Source of the DNA: Halanaerobium saccharolyticum
GTDB taxonomy: Bacteria; Bacillota; Halanaerobiia; Halanaerobiales; Halanaerobiaceae
Direction: 5' to 3'
Assembly (NCBI RefSeq): GCF_003259895.1
Contig: NZ_QLME01000007.1
Span: 1 to 64,000 of the forward strand
DNA length: 64,000 bases
Positions 7,570-16,492 of this stretch are shown in pieces (the stretch's first letter is position 1; the number at the start of each line of letters is the position of its first letter). The notes beneath the pieces are model-generated. The model was given only the letters and a program-made list of their open reading frames with translations, was not told the origin of the DNA and ran no database searches. The position numbers and the translations under genes are program-made.

Positions 7570-7731
7570 TTACTGCTGAGATTTTTTATTTAAAATATAT
7601 CCGGCAATACCGCTGACAATTAGAGCCAGGATCATTGCGGGAATAAAGTTTAGATCGAAATATCTGATTATAAACACAAGAACCAGACCTATACCAAAAT
7701 AAATAAAATTTTTCTTAGTTTTATCAGTCAT
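7570..7731 (-). CDS. Small membrane protein (53 aa), unknown function
   Basis: The product begins MTDKTKKNFIYFGIGLVLVF and ends GYILNKKSQQ. It has two hydrophobic stretches (residues about 9-22 and 28-46) with a short charged link (RYFDLN), so it should be a two-helix inner-membrane hairpin. The ribosome site AAAGGATGATAAT precedes the ATG. It lies 11 bp downstream of recQ on the same strand, likely in one transcript, and before the methyltransferase gene. The hydrophobic pattern with clean start and stop supports a real gene; I recognise no family. Confidence 0.7.
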   Translation of the reverse strand: MTDKTKKNFIYFGIGLVLVFIIRYFDLNFIPAMILALIVSGIAGYILNKKSQQ

Positions 7732-7742
7732 ATTATCATCCT

Positions 7743-9515
7743 TTATGAGTTAATATTTTCTAATATTTTATCTAAAAATTCCTGTCCATAGCGAGAAAAT
7801 TTTACTTCTCCAACTCCACTTACCTTTAGCATTTCTGCTCTACTCTGAGGCAGAATCCTGCACATATCTTTTAAAGTGCTGTCATGAAAAATAATATAGG
7901 GTGGAACACCTTCTTTTTGCGAAATTTCTTTTCTTAATTCTTTTAAAATAATAAAAAGTTTGCTGTCCTCACTAACTTTCTGCTGTTCTTTTTCCATCCT
8001 TTTTTCAACATTAAGTTCACCATTCATAATTTGATAGGACTTTTTATTCAATTTTAATAGTGGATATTTAGCACCTGATTGACTTAAATAGTCATCAGCA
8101 ATCAGCAAATTAATTAAATTCTTAATTTCTTTAATCGTATAATCAGACATAATGTTATAGGTAGAAAGCGAATCAAAATTGGATTCTAAAATCTTCTGAC
8201 TTTTAGATCCAGCCAGAACTTTTGCAGTAACAGTAATTCCCCAGCGCTGATCAAGCCTGTAAACACAGGATAATATTTTTTGGGCTTCTACTGTAATGTC
8301 CTTTAACTCCCGGTCATCATTACAATTACTGCAGTTATCACAGTTCTGCGAAACTTCACTGTCTCCAAAATAGTTTAAAATATATGAGCGCAGACATTTA
8401 CTGGTGTGACAGTAATCCACCAGCTGCTGTAATTTATTAAGATGTTCTTCTTTCCGCTCAGAAGAGGACTCTACCTGCTCAATTAAAAATTTCTGAATAT
8501 GTTTATCTCCAGGGGAATAAAGCAGAATACAATCTGCAGGCTCCCCATCTCTACCGGCACGTCCTGCTTCCTGATAATATGATTCCATATTTTTGGGCAT
8601 ATTATAATGAATAACAAAACGTACATTGGATTTATCAATCCCCATCCCAAAGGCATTGGTAGCCACTACAATCTTAATCTTATCATAAATAAAATCTTCC
8701 TGAGCAGCTGTCCGCTCTTTCTCTGAGAGACCTGCATGATAACGACCGGCCTCATAATTTAAATCCGAAAGCAGCTCATAAATTCTATTGACCTCTTTTC
8801 TGGTTGCAGCATAAATTATCCCCGGCTGTTCTGAATTAACTTTAAGATAATCTTTTAAAAACTGATCTTTATCTATCCCTTTCCTCAGTTTGAAGCTCAG
8901 ATTTGGCCTGTCAAAACCGGTAGAATAAATTTTAGGAGTTTTCATTTTAAGCTGAGTACTGATATCATTTTTCACTGCGGGAGTTGCTGTAGCAGTAAAA
9001 GCTGTCACAATAGGTCTGGGATTCAATTGCTCTACAATCCGGGAGATATTTAAATAACTGGGTCTAAAATCATGTCCCCACTGAGATACACAGTGGGCTT
9101 CATCAACTGCAATCATTGCAATCTTAAGCTGCTGTAAAAGATTAAGAAAACGAGAGGAGTTTAATCTTTCCGGAGCAATATAAAGCAGCTTATACTCACC
9201 GGAGGCTGTCCTGGCAAGTCTCTCCCGCAATTCCTGGTTACCGATAGAACTGTTGATATAGGTAGCTTTAATGCCCATTTCCTTTAGAGCATCTACCTGG
9301 TCCTTCATCAGTGAAATCAGAGGAGAAATAACTAATGTCACTCCCTCAAATATCAGAGCGGGTATCTGATAGCAGAGGGATTTTCCCGATCCAGTCGGCA
9401 TCACTGCAACCGTATCCTTACCCTGTAAAATACTTTCTATAAGTTCTTTTTGTCCTTTTCTAAAAGAACTAAAGCCATAATATTTTTCTAAAATATTTTC
9501 AATATCTGCAAGCAT
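7743..9515 (-). CDS. recQ: ATP-dependent DNA helicase RecQ
   Basis: A 590-residue RecQ helicase with all parts present. The helicase core has MPTGSGKSLCYQIPA (Walker A, residues about 39-53), VDEAHCVSQWGHDFRPSY (DEAH plus aromatic-rich loop), and ATNAFGMGIDKSNVRFVIHY. The zinc-binding RQC part has Cys374, Cys392, Cys395 and Cys398. An HRDC domain (residues about 510-590, ending near RYGQEFLDKI) completes it. It unwinds recombination and replication intermediates 3' to 5'. The start is the ATG after AGGAAGGA; an in-frame codon 12 residues upstream has no ribosome site. Gene order on the minus strand is GH13 enzyme, recQ, small membrane protein. Confidence 0.95.
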   Translation of the reverse strand: MLADIENILEKYYGFSSFRKGQKELIESILQGKDTVAVMPTGSGKSLCYQIPALIFEGVTLVISPLISLMKDQVDALKEMGIKATYINSSIGNQELRERLARTASGEYKLLYIAPERLNSSRFLNLLQQLKIAMIAVDEAHCVSQWGHDFRPSYLNISRIVEQLNPRPIVTAFTATATPAVKNDISTQLKMKTPKIYSTGFDRPNLSFKLRKGIDKDQFLKDYLKVNSEQPGIIYAATRKEVNRIYELLSDLNYEAGRYHAGLSEKERTAAQEDFIYDKIKIVVATNAFGMGIDKSNVRFVIHYNMPKNMESYYQEAGRAGRDGEPADCILLYSPGDKHIQKFLIEQVESSSERKEEHLNKLQQLVDYCHTSKCLRSYILNYFGDSEVSQNCDNCSNCNDDRELKDITVEAQKILSCVYRLDQRWGITVTAKVLAGSKSQKILESNFDSLSTYNIMSDYTIKEIKNLINLLIADDYLSQSGAKYPLLKLNKKSYQIMNGELNVEKRMEKEQQKVSEDSKLFIILKELRKEISQKEGVPPYIIFHDSTLKDMCRILPQSRAEMLKVSGVGEVKFSRYGQEFLDKILENINS

Positions 9516-9589
9516 AAAAAATCCTTCCTGCTTATCTAATTGATTGGTCAAATTTTTATTAATTCACAAAGATCTTAACTAGATAAATT

Positions 9590-10687
9590 TTAATCCTTTA
9601 TAAAAATCTCGTAATCTCGGCCTGATACAGTTAATCCCGAAAAATGATAATCATTAACAGCATTATTAATAATTAAATGGTAGCGGCCGCGTCTGGCATG
9701 ATAAATGTCATCGGTTAAATCAATAATTTCTAATGGCTGCTGGTTAGAATTTTTTCTTAAATTAATCAATTGATCAAGTTTTTCTTTTAGCCCATATTTA
9801 AAATAATCATTCCAGTAAATAACGGCCGGATTATCCTGAAAAAGAATATAGGCATAGCCCAGTTCTTTATTTGTGATAATTGCATCTCGATTAAAATCTC
9901 TTTCGTCTCTTTCCAGATCATGATTGGAAAGAAAATTAACCTTATTCTTACTGGAAACAGCTTCTAAACTGCGAATAGGAAACAGAGGGTCCATGCACAT
10001 TTCTTTAATACTGTAATAAAGAGGGAAATTGAATAAATTTAAATTACTGTAGCCGATAAATTCCTTTAAAATCCGATCATCACCTTCCCAATATTCTCCA
10101 ACCATAAAGGTGCTATCTCTAAATTCATCTGCAAATTTTTTAGTAAAATCCCAGCGCATATCTTTCAGATTGTCAAGGCGAAAGCTATCAAATCCAATTT
10201 CATTTTTGAGCCATTTAGCCCAGTTAATCAATTGATTTTTCATGTAGCCGTCCTCAGAATAATAACAGATAGTTTCGCCAAAACTGCTGCGGCAGCTGCA
10301 GTCCCCACATTCATGACAAAAATTCTTGTGATTTTTAGGAAATGTTTTTTCTTCAAATCTAGTGTAAGTTATTTCTTTAAAATGCGGATTCCATTCTTTA
10401 TCCCCACCCAGCATATGTCCCAGGACCAGGTCTGCCATCACTTCAATTTTATTTTCATGTAATTTATTGATTAACTCTTTTAAAGTATTCTTATTCCCAA
10501 ATTTAGAATCCAGATTATAGTGTTCTTTAAGATCATAGCCCATTGAGTTTTTACCATTCATCCCTCTGGAAGGAGGTGGCAGCCAGACTGTGTCAAAACC
10601 TTTAACTGCTATATCCTCAACAATAGATGCTATTTCTTCCCACCAGTCATCCAGACAATTCCAATAAAACGCCTGTAAAATCAGCAT
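9590..10687 (-). CDS. Small GH13 alpha-amylase-family enzyme with cysteine cluster
   Basis: This 365-residue protein starts MLILQAFYWNCLDDWW and has the GH13 barrel signatures: DLVLGHML, FDSFRLDNLKD with nucleophile Asp172, GEYWEGD with acid/base Glu198, and FLSNHDLERD with Asp257. There is no signal peptide, so it acts inside the cell, probably on malto-oligosaccharides or glycogen fragments. It is shorter than typical alpha-amylases (450-500 residues), and the C-terminal beta domain is brief. Unusually, the B-domain loop carries five Cys at 124, 127, 130, 132 and 141 in the pattern CHECGDCSC then C, which could bind zinc or another metal. AGGAGATAAAGAAA precedes the ATG. It is followed by recQ with a 74-bp gap. 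Confidence 0.85.
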   Translation of the reverse strand: MLILQAFYWNCLDDWWEEIASIVEDIAVKGFDTVWLPPPSRGMNGKNSMGYDLKEHYNLDSKFGNKNTLKELINKLHENKIEVMADLVLGHMLGGDKEWNPHFKEITYTRFEEKTFPKNHKNFCHECGDCSCRSSFGETICYYSEDGYMKNQLINWAKWLKNEIGFDSFRLDNLKDMRWDFTKKFADEFRDSTFMVGEYWEGDDRILKEFIGYSNLNLFNFPLYYSIKEMCMDPLFPIRSLEAVSSKNKVNFLSNHDLERDERDFNRDAIITNKELGYAYILFQDNPAVIYWNDYFKYGLKEKLDQLINLRKNSNQQPLEIIDLTDDIYHARRGRYHLIINNAVNDYHFSGLTVSGRDYEIFIKD

Positions 10688-10774
10688 TTTCTTTATCTCC
10701 TACTTTATTTGAGTTTGTTTTTATAATAATTCTCATTAGTGTTAAATAATTATAACATAGATTCCTAAATAAAA

Positions 10775-10813
10775 ACAGCAAAACCCCAATCGAGAATAGT
10801 CTCAATTAGGGTT
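10775..10813 (-). terminator. Terminator of the pflBA operon
   Basis: AACCCCAATCGAGA (10782-10795) pairs with TCTCAATTAGGGTT (10800-10813). On the minus strand the hairpin is followed by a T-rich tail. It lies about 45 bp past the pflA stop codon. Confidence 0.8.
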
Positions 10814-10858
10814 ATTATGACAGCTGATTAAATTTAAAAATCCTGTAATTAGAACAAG

Positions 10859-11587
10859 TCAAGCTATATTAATTTTGTAATTTTTAAAAACTGCATTAAG
10901 TTCTGCCATTTTTTTCTCAGAAGGCGGCTCAACAGCAGCCAGCTTATATTCAAGCCCTAAATTTTCCCATTTATGTTTTCCAAGTTCGTGGTAGGGCAGC
11001 AGTTCAATTTTTTCTAAATATTTTTTCCGCTGTAGATATTTTGCAAACTCCTTCATCTTTTCCAGATCATCAGTAATTCCCGGAACAATAACCTGTCTTA
11101 CCCAGTAAGGCTGTTTTTCTTTTTCCAGCAGCTCCACCAGATTTAGAGTTTTCTGGTTGCTGACTCCGGTTAAATCTCTGTGGACCAGATCATCCATTGT
11201 TTTAATATCCAGCAGCACCAGGTCCAGATATGGAAGCAGTTTTTTGAATTTAGCCGACTCTACAAATCCAGATGTATCAACTGCAGTGTGCAGTCCTTCT
11301 GCTTTTGCTTTTTTGAGTAAATCCAGAGTAAAATCAAGCTGCATTGTTGGTTCTCCCCCGGAAATTGTAATTCCTCCACCGGAACGTTCAATATATGGTT
11401 TTATTTTTTTTATTTTTTTCATTAATGATTCAGTTGTTACCTTTTTACCCTCTTTTAATTTCCAGGTGTCAGGGTTATGACAGTACTGACAGCGCAGAGG
11501 ACAGCCCTGAGTGAAAACAACAAAGCGAATCCCGGGGCCATCAACAGTGCCCATACTTTCGGTAGAATGAATATATCCTTCAGCCAT
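10859..11587 (-). CDS. pflA: Pyruvate formate-lyase-activating enzyme
   Basis: A 242-residue radical SAM protein. The 4Fe-4S ligands are Cys29, Cys33 and Cys36 in TQGCPLRCQYCHNPDTW, preceded by the conserved SMGTVDGPGIRFVVF, and SGGGITISGGEPTMQ follows. It installs the glycyl radical on pyruvate formate-lyase by abstracting a hydrogen with a 5'-deoxyadenosyl radical. AAGGAGGTCATT stands in front of the ATG. It is the second gene of the pflBA operon, 68 bp after pflB, the gap being filled by a GGTACC palindrome. Length and motifs are typical for the PflA family rather than other glycyl-radical activases, which carry extra ferredoxin-like clusters. Confidence 0.97.
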   Translation of the reverse strand: MAEGYIHSTESMGTVDGPGIRFVVFTQGCPLRCQYCHNPDTWKLKEGKKVTTESLMKKIKKIKPYIERSGGGITISGGEPTMQLDFTLDLLKKAKAEGLHTAVDTSGFVESAKFKKLLPYLDLVLLDIKTMDDLVHRDLTGVSNQKTLNLVELLEKEKQPYWVRQVIVPGITDDLEKMKEFAKYLQRKKYLEKIELLPYHELGKHKWENLGLEYKLAAVEPPSEKKMAELNAVFKNYKINIA

Positions 11588-11608
11588 AATGACCTCCTTA
11601 GATGAGAG

Positions 11609-11649
11609 GGTACCGAGTGCTTGGAAATAATTTACAAGTACCCGGTACC
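11609..11649. repeat. GGTACC-type palindrome between pflB and pflA
   Basis: GGTACCGAGTGCTT (11609-11622) pairs with AAGTACCCGGTACC (11636-11649), with two G-U pairs, around a 13-base AT-rich loop. A very similar palindrome lies between ribBA and ribH (42601-42637). No T-run follows, so it is not a terminator; it may be a REP-like element or an RNA-processing hairpin that sets the PflB:PflA ratio. Confidence 0.7.
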
Positions 11650-11655
11650 AACCAT

Positions 11656-13884
11656 TTAAATACTTTTATGGAAAGTTCTTGCTATTACTTCCTGCTGCTG
11701 TTCTGGTGTTAATTTAATAAAGTTAACAGCATAACCGGAAACTCTAATTGTCAGCTGAGGATATTCTTCGGGATGCTCAACTGCATCAAGCAGAGTTTCT
11801 CTTCGTAAGACATTGACATTTAAGTGATGTGCACCCTGATCAAAATAACCGTCCAGAATTGAGGTTAAATTGTTCTGCTGGGCAGTTTCTGTTTTACCCA
11901 GTGCTTCTGGCACAATAGAAAATGTATTAGAAATTCCATCCTGGCAGTATTCGTATGGTATCTTTGCAACCGAATTAAGTGATGCTAAAGCACCTGAGGT
12001 ATCTCTGCCGTGCATTGGATTAGCTCCAGGAGCAAAGGCTTCTCCAGCTTCGCGACCATCTGGAGTAGCTCCAGTTTTCTTACCATAGACTACATTTGAG
12101 GTAATAGTTAGCACCGACATAGAGTGAACTGCGTCTCTATAAAGCTGATGCTGTTTAAGTTTATTAATAAATAGTTTAACTACCTCTACAGCCAGCTGAT
12201 CAACACGATCATCATCATTACCGTATTTAGGATAATCACCATTGATTTCAAAATCAATAATCATCCCATCTTCATCTCTGATCGGCTTAACCTCTGCATA
12301 TTTAATAGCACTCAGGGAGTCGGCAATAATTGAAAGTCCTGCCACTCCAAAACCCATTATTCGCTGAACTTCTGTATCATGGAGTGCCATCTGTACTGCC
12401 TCATAGGCATATTTATCGTGCATATAATGAATAATATTTAGAGCATCTACATATTTTTCGCTCAACCAGTCAAGAAAGCGGTCAAAATTATCCATGACCT
12501 TATCGTATTCTAAAACATCACCTTCATAGGGTTTAAATTCAGGTCCAACCTGAGCACCTGTTTTCTCATCTTTACCACCATTTAAAGAATAAAGAAGTGT
12601 TTTAGGCAGATTACATCTGGCACCAAAATACTGGATATCCTTACCTGGTGTCATTGCTGATACACAGCAGGCAATTCCGTAATCGTCAGAAAAGTTAAGG
12701 CGCATCAAATCATCATTTTCATACTGCAGAGAGCTTGTATCTTTTGAAACTTTTGTGCAGTAATATTTAAATCTTTCCGGCAGTTTTTCAGACCAGAGTA
12801 TAGTCAGGTTTGGTTCTGGAGCCGGACCTAGATTATATAAAGTGTTTAAAATTCTGTAGCTGGTCTTAGTTACCAGGGGTCTGGTATCGATTCCAATTCC
12901 CCCAAGCACAATTGTTACCCAGAGTGGATCACCACTGAAGAGCTCATTATATTCTGGAGTTCTCAGCTGTCTGGCCAGCCTCAATTTAATTACAAAATCA
13001 TCGATGATTTCCTGTGCCTCTTTTTCTGTCAGTAATCCTGCTTCTATATCTCTTTCAAAATAAATATCAAAGAACTCTGCTACCCGACCAAAAGACATTG
13101 CTGCCCCGTTATTTTCCTGAATCGCAGCCAGATAAGCAAGATAGGTCCACTGAACAGCCTCTTCTGCATTATTAGCTGGACGAGAAAGATCACAGCCGTA
13201 AGTTTCTCCGAGTCCCTTTAACTTTTTGAGCGCTCTAATCTGTTCACTTACCTCTTCCCGCAGTCGAATTGTTTCCTCAGTCATCGGACTTTTCAAATTA
13301 GATTTATCTTCTTTTTTTGCTTTAATCAATCTATCTACACCGTAAAGTGCTACTCTTCTGTAATCACCAATAATTCTTCCCCTACCATAAGCATCAGGTA
13401 AACCGGTAATTACACCAGAGCGTCTAATCTCTCTAATTTCTGGAGTGTAGGCATCATAAACTCCATCATTATGTGTTTTTCTATATTTAGTAAATATCTC
13501 ATCTATTTCGGGATCGACTTTTTCGCCGTAAGCTTCTGCTGCCTGACGGGCCATCCTAATCCCACCATAGGTATTTAATGTTCTTTTTAAAGGTTGATCA
13601 GTCTGCAGACCAACTATTATTTCTTTATCCCGGTCTATATAACCGGCATCATAAGCGTTGATATCTGCAACAGTTTCGGTATCAATAGCAAGCACACCAT
13701 CATTTTCTCTTTCTTTTTTCAATAAATCGGAAGTCTGCCGCCAGAGGTCCTCTGTCCTTACAGTCGGACCTTCTAAAAAGTCAGCTCCACCTGTATAAGG
13801 TGTATAATTCTGCTGCACAAAATTTCTGACATCAATTTCTTCTTCCCATCTTTGACCCTTTAATTCTAAAGTATCAAATTCCAT
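11656..13884 (-). CDS. pflB: Formate C-acetyltransferase (pyruvate formate-lyase)
   Basis: A 742-residue glycyl radical enzyme that splits pyruvate with CoA to acetyl-CoA and formate in anaerobic fermentation. The catalytic pair Cys406-Cys407 is in [12 protein letters not shown], and the radical site Gly717 is in [11 protein letters not shown], 25 residues from the end. Full-length homology to PflB (including [14 protein letters not shown] and [11 protein letters not shown]) separates it from glycerol dehydratase-like relatives. The start is the ATG after GAGGAGGATTTTTG; the codon just before it is a weaker TTG. It leads the pflBA operon under a clear sigma-A promoter with a long untranslated leader. 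Oxygen would destroy the radical, consistent with strict anaerobic life. Confidence 0.97.
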   Translation of the reverse strand: MEFDTLELKGQRWEEEIDVRNFVQQNYTPYTGGADFLEGPTVRTEDLWRQTSDLLKKERENDGVLAIDTETVADINAYDAGYIDRDKEIIVGLQTDQPLKRTLNTYGGIRMARQAAEAYGEKVDPEIDEIFTKYRKTHNDGVYDAYTPEIREIRRSGVITGLPDAYGRGRIIGDYRRVALYGVDRLIKAKKEDKSNLKSPMTEETIRLREEVSEQIRALKKLKGLGETYGCDLSRPANNAEEAVQWTYLAYLAAIQENNGAAMSFGRVAEFFDIYFERDIEAGLLTEKEAQEIIDDFVIKLRLARQLRTPEYNELFSGDPLWVTIVLGGIGIDTRPLVTKTSYRILNTLYNLGPAPEPNLTILWSEKLPERFKYYCTKVSKDTSSLQYENDDLMRLNFSDDYGIACCVSAMTPGKDIQYFGARCNLPKTLLYSLNGGKDEKTGAQVGPEFKPYEGDVLEYDKVMDNFDRFLDWLSEKYVDALNIIHYMHDKYAYEAVQMALHDTEVQRIMGFGVAGLSIIADSLSAIKYAEVKPIRDEDGMIIDFEINGDYPKYGNDDDRVDQLAVEVVKLFINKLKQHQLYRDAVHSMSVLTITSNVVYGKKTGATPDGREAGEAFAPGANPMHGRDTSGALASLNSVAKIPYEYCQDGISNTFSIVPEALGKTETAQQNNLTSILDGYFDQGAHHLNVNVLRRETLLDAVEHPEEYPQLTIRVSGYAVNFIKLTPEQQQEVIARTFHKSI

Positions 13885-14021
13885 CAAAAATCCTCCTCTT
13901 TTAGTCTTATAATCTTATTGGCTGCTTAAAAGATTTTTATAATTTTCCTCTTGAATATTTGATTATTGTAACAGTCTATAATGTAAATTATATTTAATCT
14001 TTTAAACGGAATTTCATATTT

Positions 14022-14050
14022 ATTTTAGCAGAAATTATTACCATCGTCAA
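14022..14050 (-). promoter_or_regulatory. Sigma-A promoter of pflBA
   Basis: TTGACG (14045-14050) and TAAAAT (14022-14027) on the minus strand are separated by 17 bp, with TGC before the -10. The predicted transcript has a leader of about 130 nt before pflB. No convincing Rex or Fnr site was found near it. The rest of the 13885-14356 gap holds only the terminator at 14143-14195. Confidence 0.75.
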
Positions 14051-14142
14051 ATCTTGAGTGTTTTACTATGTTTTGAAATTACCGCTTTATTGTAAATTAG
14101 ATTACATTTACTCCATTTAAGACTAAAATATGCAGCTAAACA

Positions 14143-14195
14143 AAAAAATCGCCCCCCAGATAAAGATTTAACTCTATATCCAGGCGGGCGATTTA
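14143..14195 (-). terminator. Terminator hairpin downstream of the cyclase gene
   Basis: AAATCGCCC (14147-14155) pairs with GGGCGATTT (14187-14195), extended inward by further CCTGGATA/TATCTGG pairing, followed on the minus strand by seven T. It lies about 160 bp past the cyclase stop and upstream of the pflB promoter, so it insulates pflBA from the preceding operon. Confidence 0.75.
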
Positions 14196-14356
14196 TTAAA
14201 GATTATATTCCCCTATGGTTAGCTCCATATTTATCCGCCAGTCATATAATCCATCTATTCAAATTTTTAAACTACATTTATAGTTTAGCAGATTCATTTT
14301 AAAGTGTCAAATCAATTTGCAGCTACCGTTTACCTGTCTTTTTTGTAAAAAATAAT

Positions 14357-14974
14357 TTAAATTTCGGCTGCCACCCGGCAGGGAGCTGCTTCTGCTCTGA
14401 CCTTAAGTGGAAATACAAAAAGTTTAAATGATTCTAAACCCAGCAGTTTTTCTAAATTACAGAGATTTTCTAAAATAAAAATATCATTTTCAAATAATTT
14501 TTGATGAATTTTAAAGGGGCTGTAATCTGGTGATGGCATATCAAATCCCAGGAGTTTAACTTCTTTAGCTATCAATAAATCTGCCAGTTCTTCCGAAATA
14601 ACAGGATGCTGTCTATAATACTTCTGATTTCCATACTCCTCTGCAAAACCTGTATAAATAATTACTATATCATTTTTCTCTATTAATTTCTGATAGTCAG
14701 GCTTAACTTTTATAATTTTTTGTCCGGCTGCATAGATCAATTTCGTCTGTCCGGAAAGGTTGTTAAGGGAAATGTCAGCGGCATTCCTTACATCTTCCAG
14801 CATATGGGCAGGTAAATCTAGATGAGTTCCTGTATGCATTCCCATTTTTAAATTGTGATTACAGTAACCATCCCGCATTATTTTTTTATTATTTATTAAT
14901 TCAACTTCCCGATCCCCGGGGTAAATCGGCATACCCTGATAAATCTCATAACTTAAATCAATTAGTTCTGACAC
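14357..14974 (-). CDS. Cyclase family protein (kynurenine formamidase-like)
   Basis: A 205-residue metal-dependent hydrolase. The signature HTGTHLDLPAH (residues 47-57, ligands His47, His51, Asp53, His57) identifies the cyclase/formamidase fold; the N-terminal LSYEIYQGMPIYPGD is equally typical. Members hydrolyse N-formylkynurenine, aryl or cyclic amides and related compounds; no other tryptophan-degradation gene is present, so the substrate is open. The start is GTG, six bases after AAAGGAGG. It is the last gene of the macrodomain-HAD-cyclase operon, 38 bp after the HAD gene. Confidence 0.85.
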   Translation of the reverse strand: MSELIDLSYEIYQGMPIYPGDREVELINNKKIMRDGYCNHNLKMGMHTGTHLDLPAHMLEDVRNAADISLNNLSGQTKLIYAAGQKIIKVKPDYQKLIEKNDIVIIYTGFAEEYGNQKYYRQHPVISEELADLLIAKEVKLLGFDMPSPDYSPFKIHQKLFENDIFILENLCNLEKLLGLESFKLFVFPLKVRAEAAPCRVAAEI

Positions 14975-15012
14975 AATGCACCTCCTTTAAATTTGCTTCA
15001 GAATAGCTAAAT

Positions 15013-15483
15013 TCACTTTCTTAATGTCGCCTTTAGTCGGTCAGGATTAGAGATAATTTCTATCACATCATTAATATCTCTACTGATTAATTCAGCCCCT
15101 AAAAGAGCCCTTTTTGCCGTACCTTCTGGACCAATCACTGCAATCCCGAGTTCTGCATTTTTCAGCATCTGCGCATCATTATTTCCATTTCCTACAGCAA
15201 TTACTTTTTTGCGGCCTAATTTTTCTACAAAATCAGCTTTAAACTTACTGCAGTCACAGTCATTAACAACTACCAGCTCTGCCTTTAATTCTTGCAGCAG
15301 CTGCTCTGCAGTCCCAAATGTATCAGCAGTTAAAATATATATTTCAAAATCCTCTGCCAGGCTGTTAATCCCCTCTTTTACCCCCTCAATCAATTCGCCG
15401 TCACAGGCAATAGTTCCATTGAGATCAAAAACTATTTTTTCTACATTAAAATTTTTACATCCTGGTATATTTATATTCAGCAT
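15013..15483 (-). CDS. HAD-superfamily hydrolase, soluble P-type-ATPase-like
   Basis: A 156-residue HAD protein. Motif I reads VFDLNGTIACDG: the nucleophile Asp is present, but the second position is Asn where most phosphatases have Asp. The C-terminal motif is GNGNNDAQMLKNAELGIAV. This combination matches the soluble P-type ATPase-like group, which resembles the P-domain of metal ATPases. The substrate is unknown. The start is the ATG with GGGGAGGGAGAT in front; an in-frame codon 16 residues earlier has no ribosome site and would overlap the purine-rich stretch. It lies between the macrodomain and cyclase genes on one strand. Confidence 0.8.
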   Translation of the reverse strand: MLNINIPGCKNFNVEKIVFDLNGTIACDGELIEGVKEGINSLAEDFEIYILTADTFGTAEQLLQELKAELVVVNDCDCSKFKADFVEKLGRKKVIAVGNGNNDAQMLKNAELGIAVIGPEGTAKRALLGAELISRDINDVIEIISNPDRLKATLRK

Positions 15484-15558
15484 ATCTCCCTCCCCTTTCT
15501 CATCAGTAAATCTAAATGCTGGCAGCTGCAATCAATCTTAGTTGGAATTTGTTTGTTT

Positions 15559-16095
15559 TTAATCAATGAAAATCTTTTGTGCTTGCTCTTTATATACTCT
15601 GAAATCACTGCTGCTGTATAAGACAAATCTTATAATTTTAATATTCTCTAATTCTTCCGCTGTAATTTTTATTGTTTCAAGACTAACTGCTGCAGCTTTC
15701 TCAATTGGATATCCAAAAGCTCCGGTGGAAATAGCAGGAAAAGCGATACTTTTAATTTGATATTCTTCAGCTAATTTTAATGAGTTTTGATAACATTTTT
15801 CCAGGAGTGCAGCTTCCGGTTTATCCCTTCCATAAACTGGACCTAAAGTGTGAATAACATATTGATTGGGCAGATTAAAAGCCTCAGTAATTACTGCCTC
15901 ACCAGGCTCAATTGGGGCCAGCGGTCTGCAGGCTTTTTCCAGCTCTGAGCCAGCTTTTCTATGGATAGCACCTGCAACTCCACCACCAATTTTTAACTCA
16001 GCGTTTGCGGCATTAACCACAGCCTCGATATCCTTTTGAGCTGCTATATCTCCCTGAGTCAATTCTAATTGCAGATCACTTATCTGTAATCTCAT
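15559..16095 (-). CDS. Macrodomain protein (O-acetyl-ADP-ribose deacetylase-like)
   Basis: A 178-residue single macrodomain. The ADP-ribose-binding signatures are QGDIAAQKDIEAVVNAANAE, GGGVAGAIHRKAG, VIHTLGPVYG and IAFPAISTGAFGYP, in the usual order of the YmdB/MacroD group. It probably removes ADP-ribose from proteins or hydrolyses O-acetyl-ADP-ribose in the cytoplasm. AGGGGGGCTTTTA precedes the ATG. It starts a three-gene minus-strand operon with the HAD hydrolase and cyclase genes. No ADP-ribosyltransferase gene is seen beside it, so a DarTG-type toxin pair is not supported. Confidence 0.92.
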   Translation of the reverse strand: MRLQISDLQLELTQGDIAAQKDIEAVVNAANAELKIGGGVAGAIHRKAGSELEKACRPLAPIEPGEAVITEAFNLPNQYVIHTLGPVYGRDKPEAALLEKCYQNSLKLAEEYQIKSIAFPAISTGAFGYPIEKAAAVSLETIKITAEELENIKIIRFVLYSSSDFRVYKEQAQKIFID

Positions 16096-16229
16096 TAAAA
16101 GCCCCCCTTTTTTTGCTTATCTTTCTTAGTTATTTTAGTTTTGTCCTCTCCTCTCCAAATTTGGATCCTGAAAAAATATCTATTTCTATTTGTTTAATTC
16201 TTTAACTCTTGCTATTTTCCTTTTTTTAA

Positions 16230-16254
16230 GCCTTAATTAAAAGAGAATTAAGGC
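16230..16254. promoter_or_regulatory. Palindrome in the macrodomain-nadE gap
   Basis: GCCTTAATT (16230-16238) and AATTAAGGC (16246-16254) are perfect inverted 9-bp arms with a 7-bp spacer. It lacks a T-run on either side, so it is not a terminator; an operator is possible. Apart from this and the nadE promoter, the 16096-16492 gap shows nothing. Confidence 0.4.
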
Positions 16255-16401
16255 AATTAAATTTTCAAAAAATTATTAAGATAAAAAATATATTTTTTGA
16301 TTCAATTAATGAGTTTAAGCAAGTTAAAAGAAGTACATTGGAGTATGAAGCTTTTAAATAGTTTTAAATACCTTTAAAGTCAATAATTGAATCTCTATAT
16401 C

Positions 16402-16430
16402 TTGACACTGCTTCTATTCTTTCCTATAAT
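16402..16430 (+). promoter_or_regulatory. Consensus sigma-A promoter of nadE
   Basis: TTGACA (16402-16407) and TATAAT (16425-16430), both perfect, with a 17-bp spacer. The nadE ATG lies about 60 bp downstream. Confidence 0.85.
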
Positions 16431-16492
16431 CCATGTTGGAATTGAGAAAGAAAGATTAAAATTAATTCTTTTTTAGGAGGTAATAATCTAGA

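Noticed and set aside
15559-16095. DarG-type antitoxin of a DarTG system
   Set aside because: The macrodomain is of the MacroD/YmdB type and no DarT-like transferase gene lies beside it.
16230-16254. Terminator for the macrodomain operon or upstream of nadE
   Set aside because: The palindrome has no T-run on either strand and lies upstream of both divergent genes.
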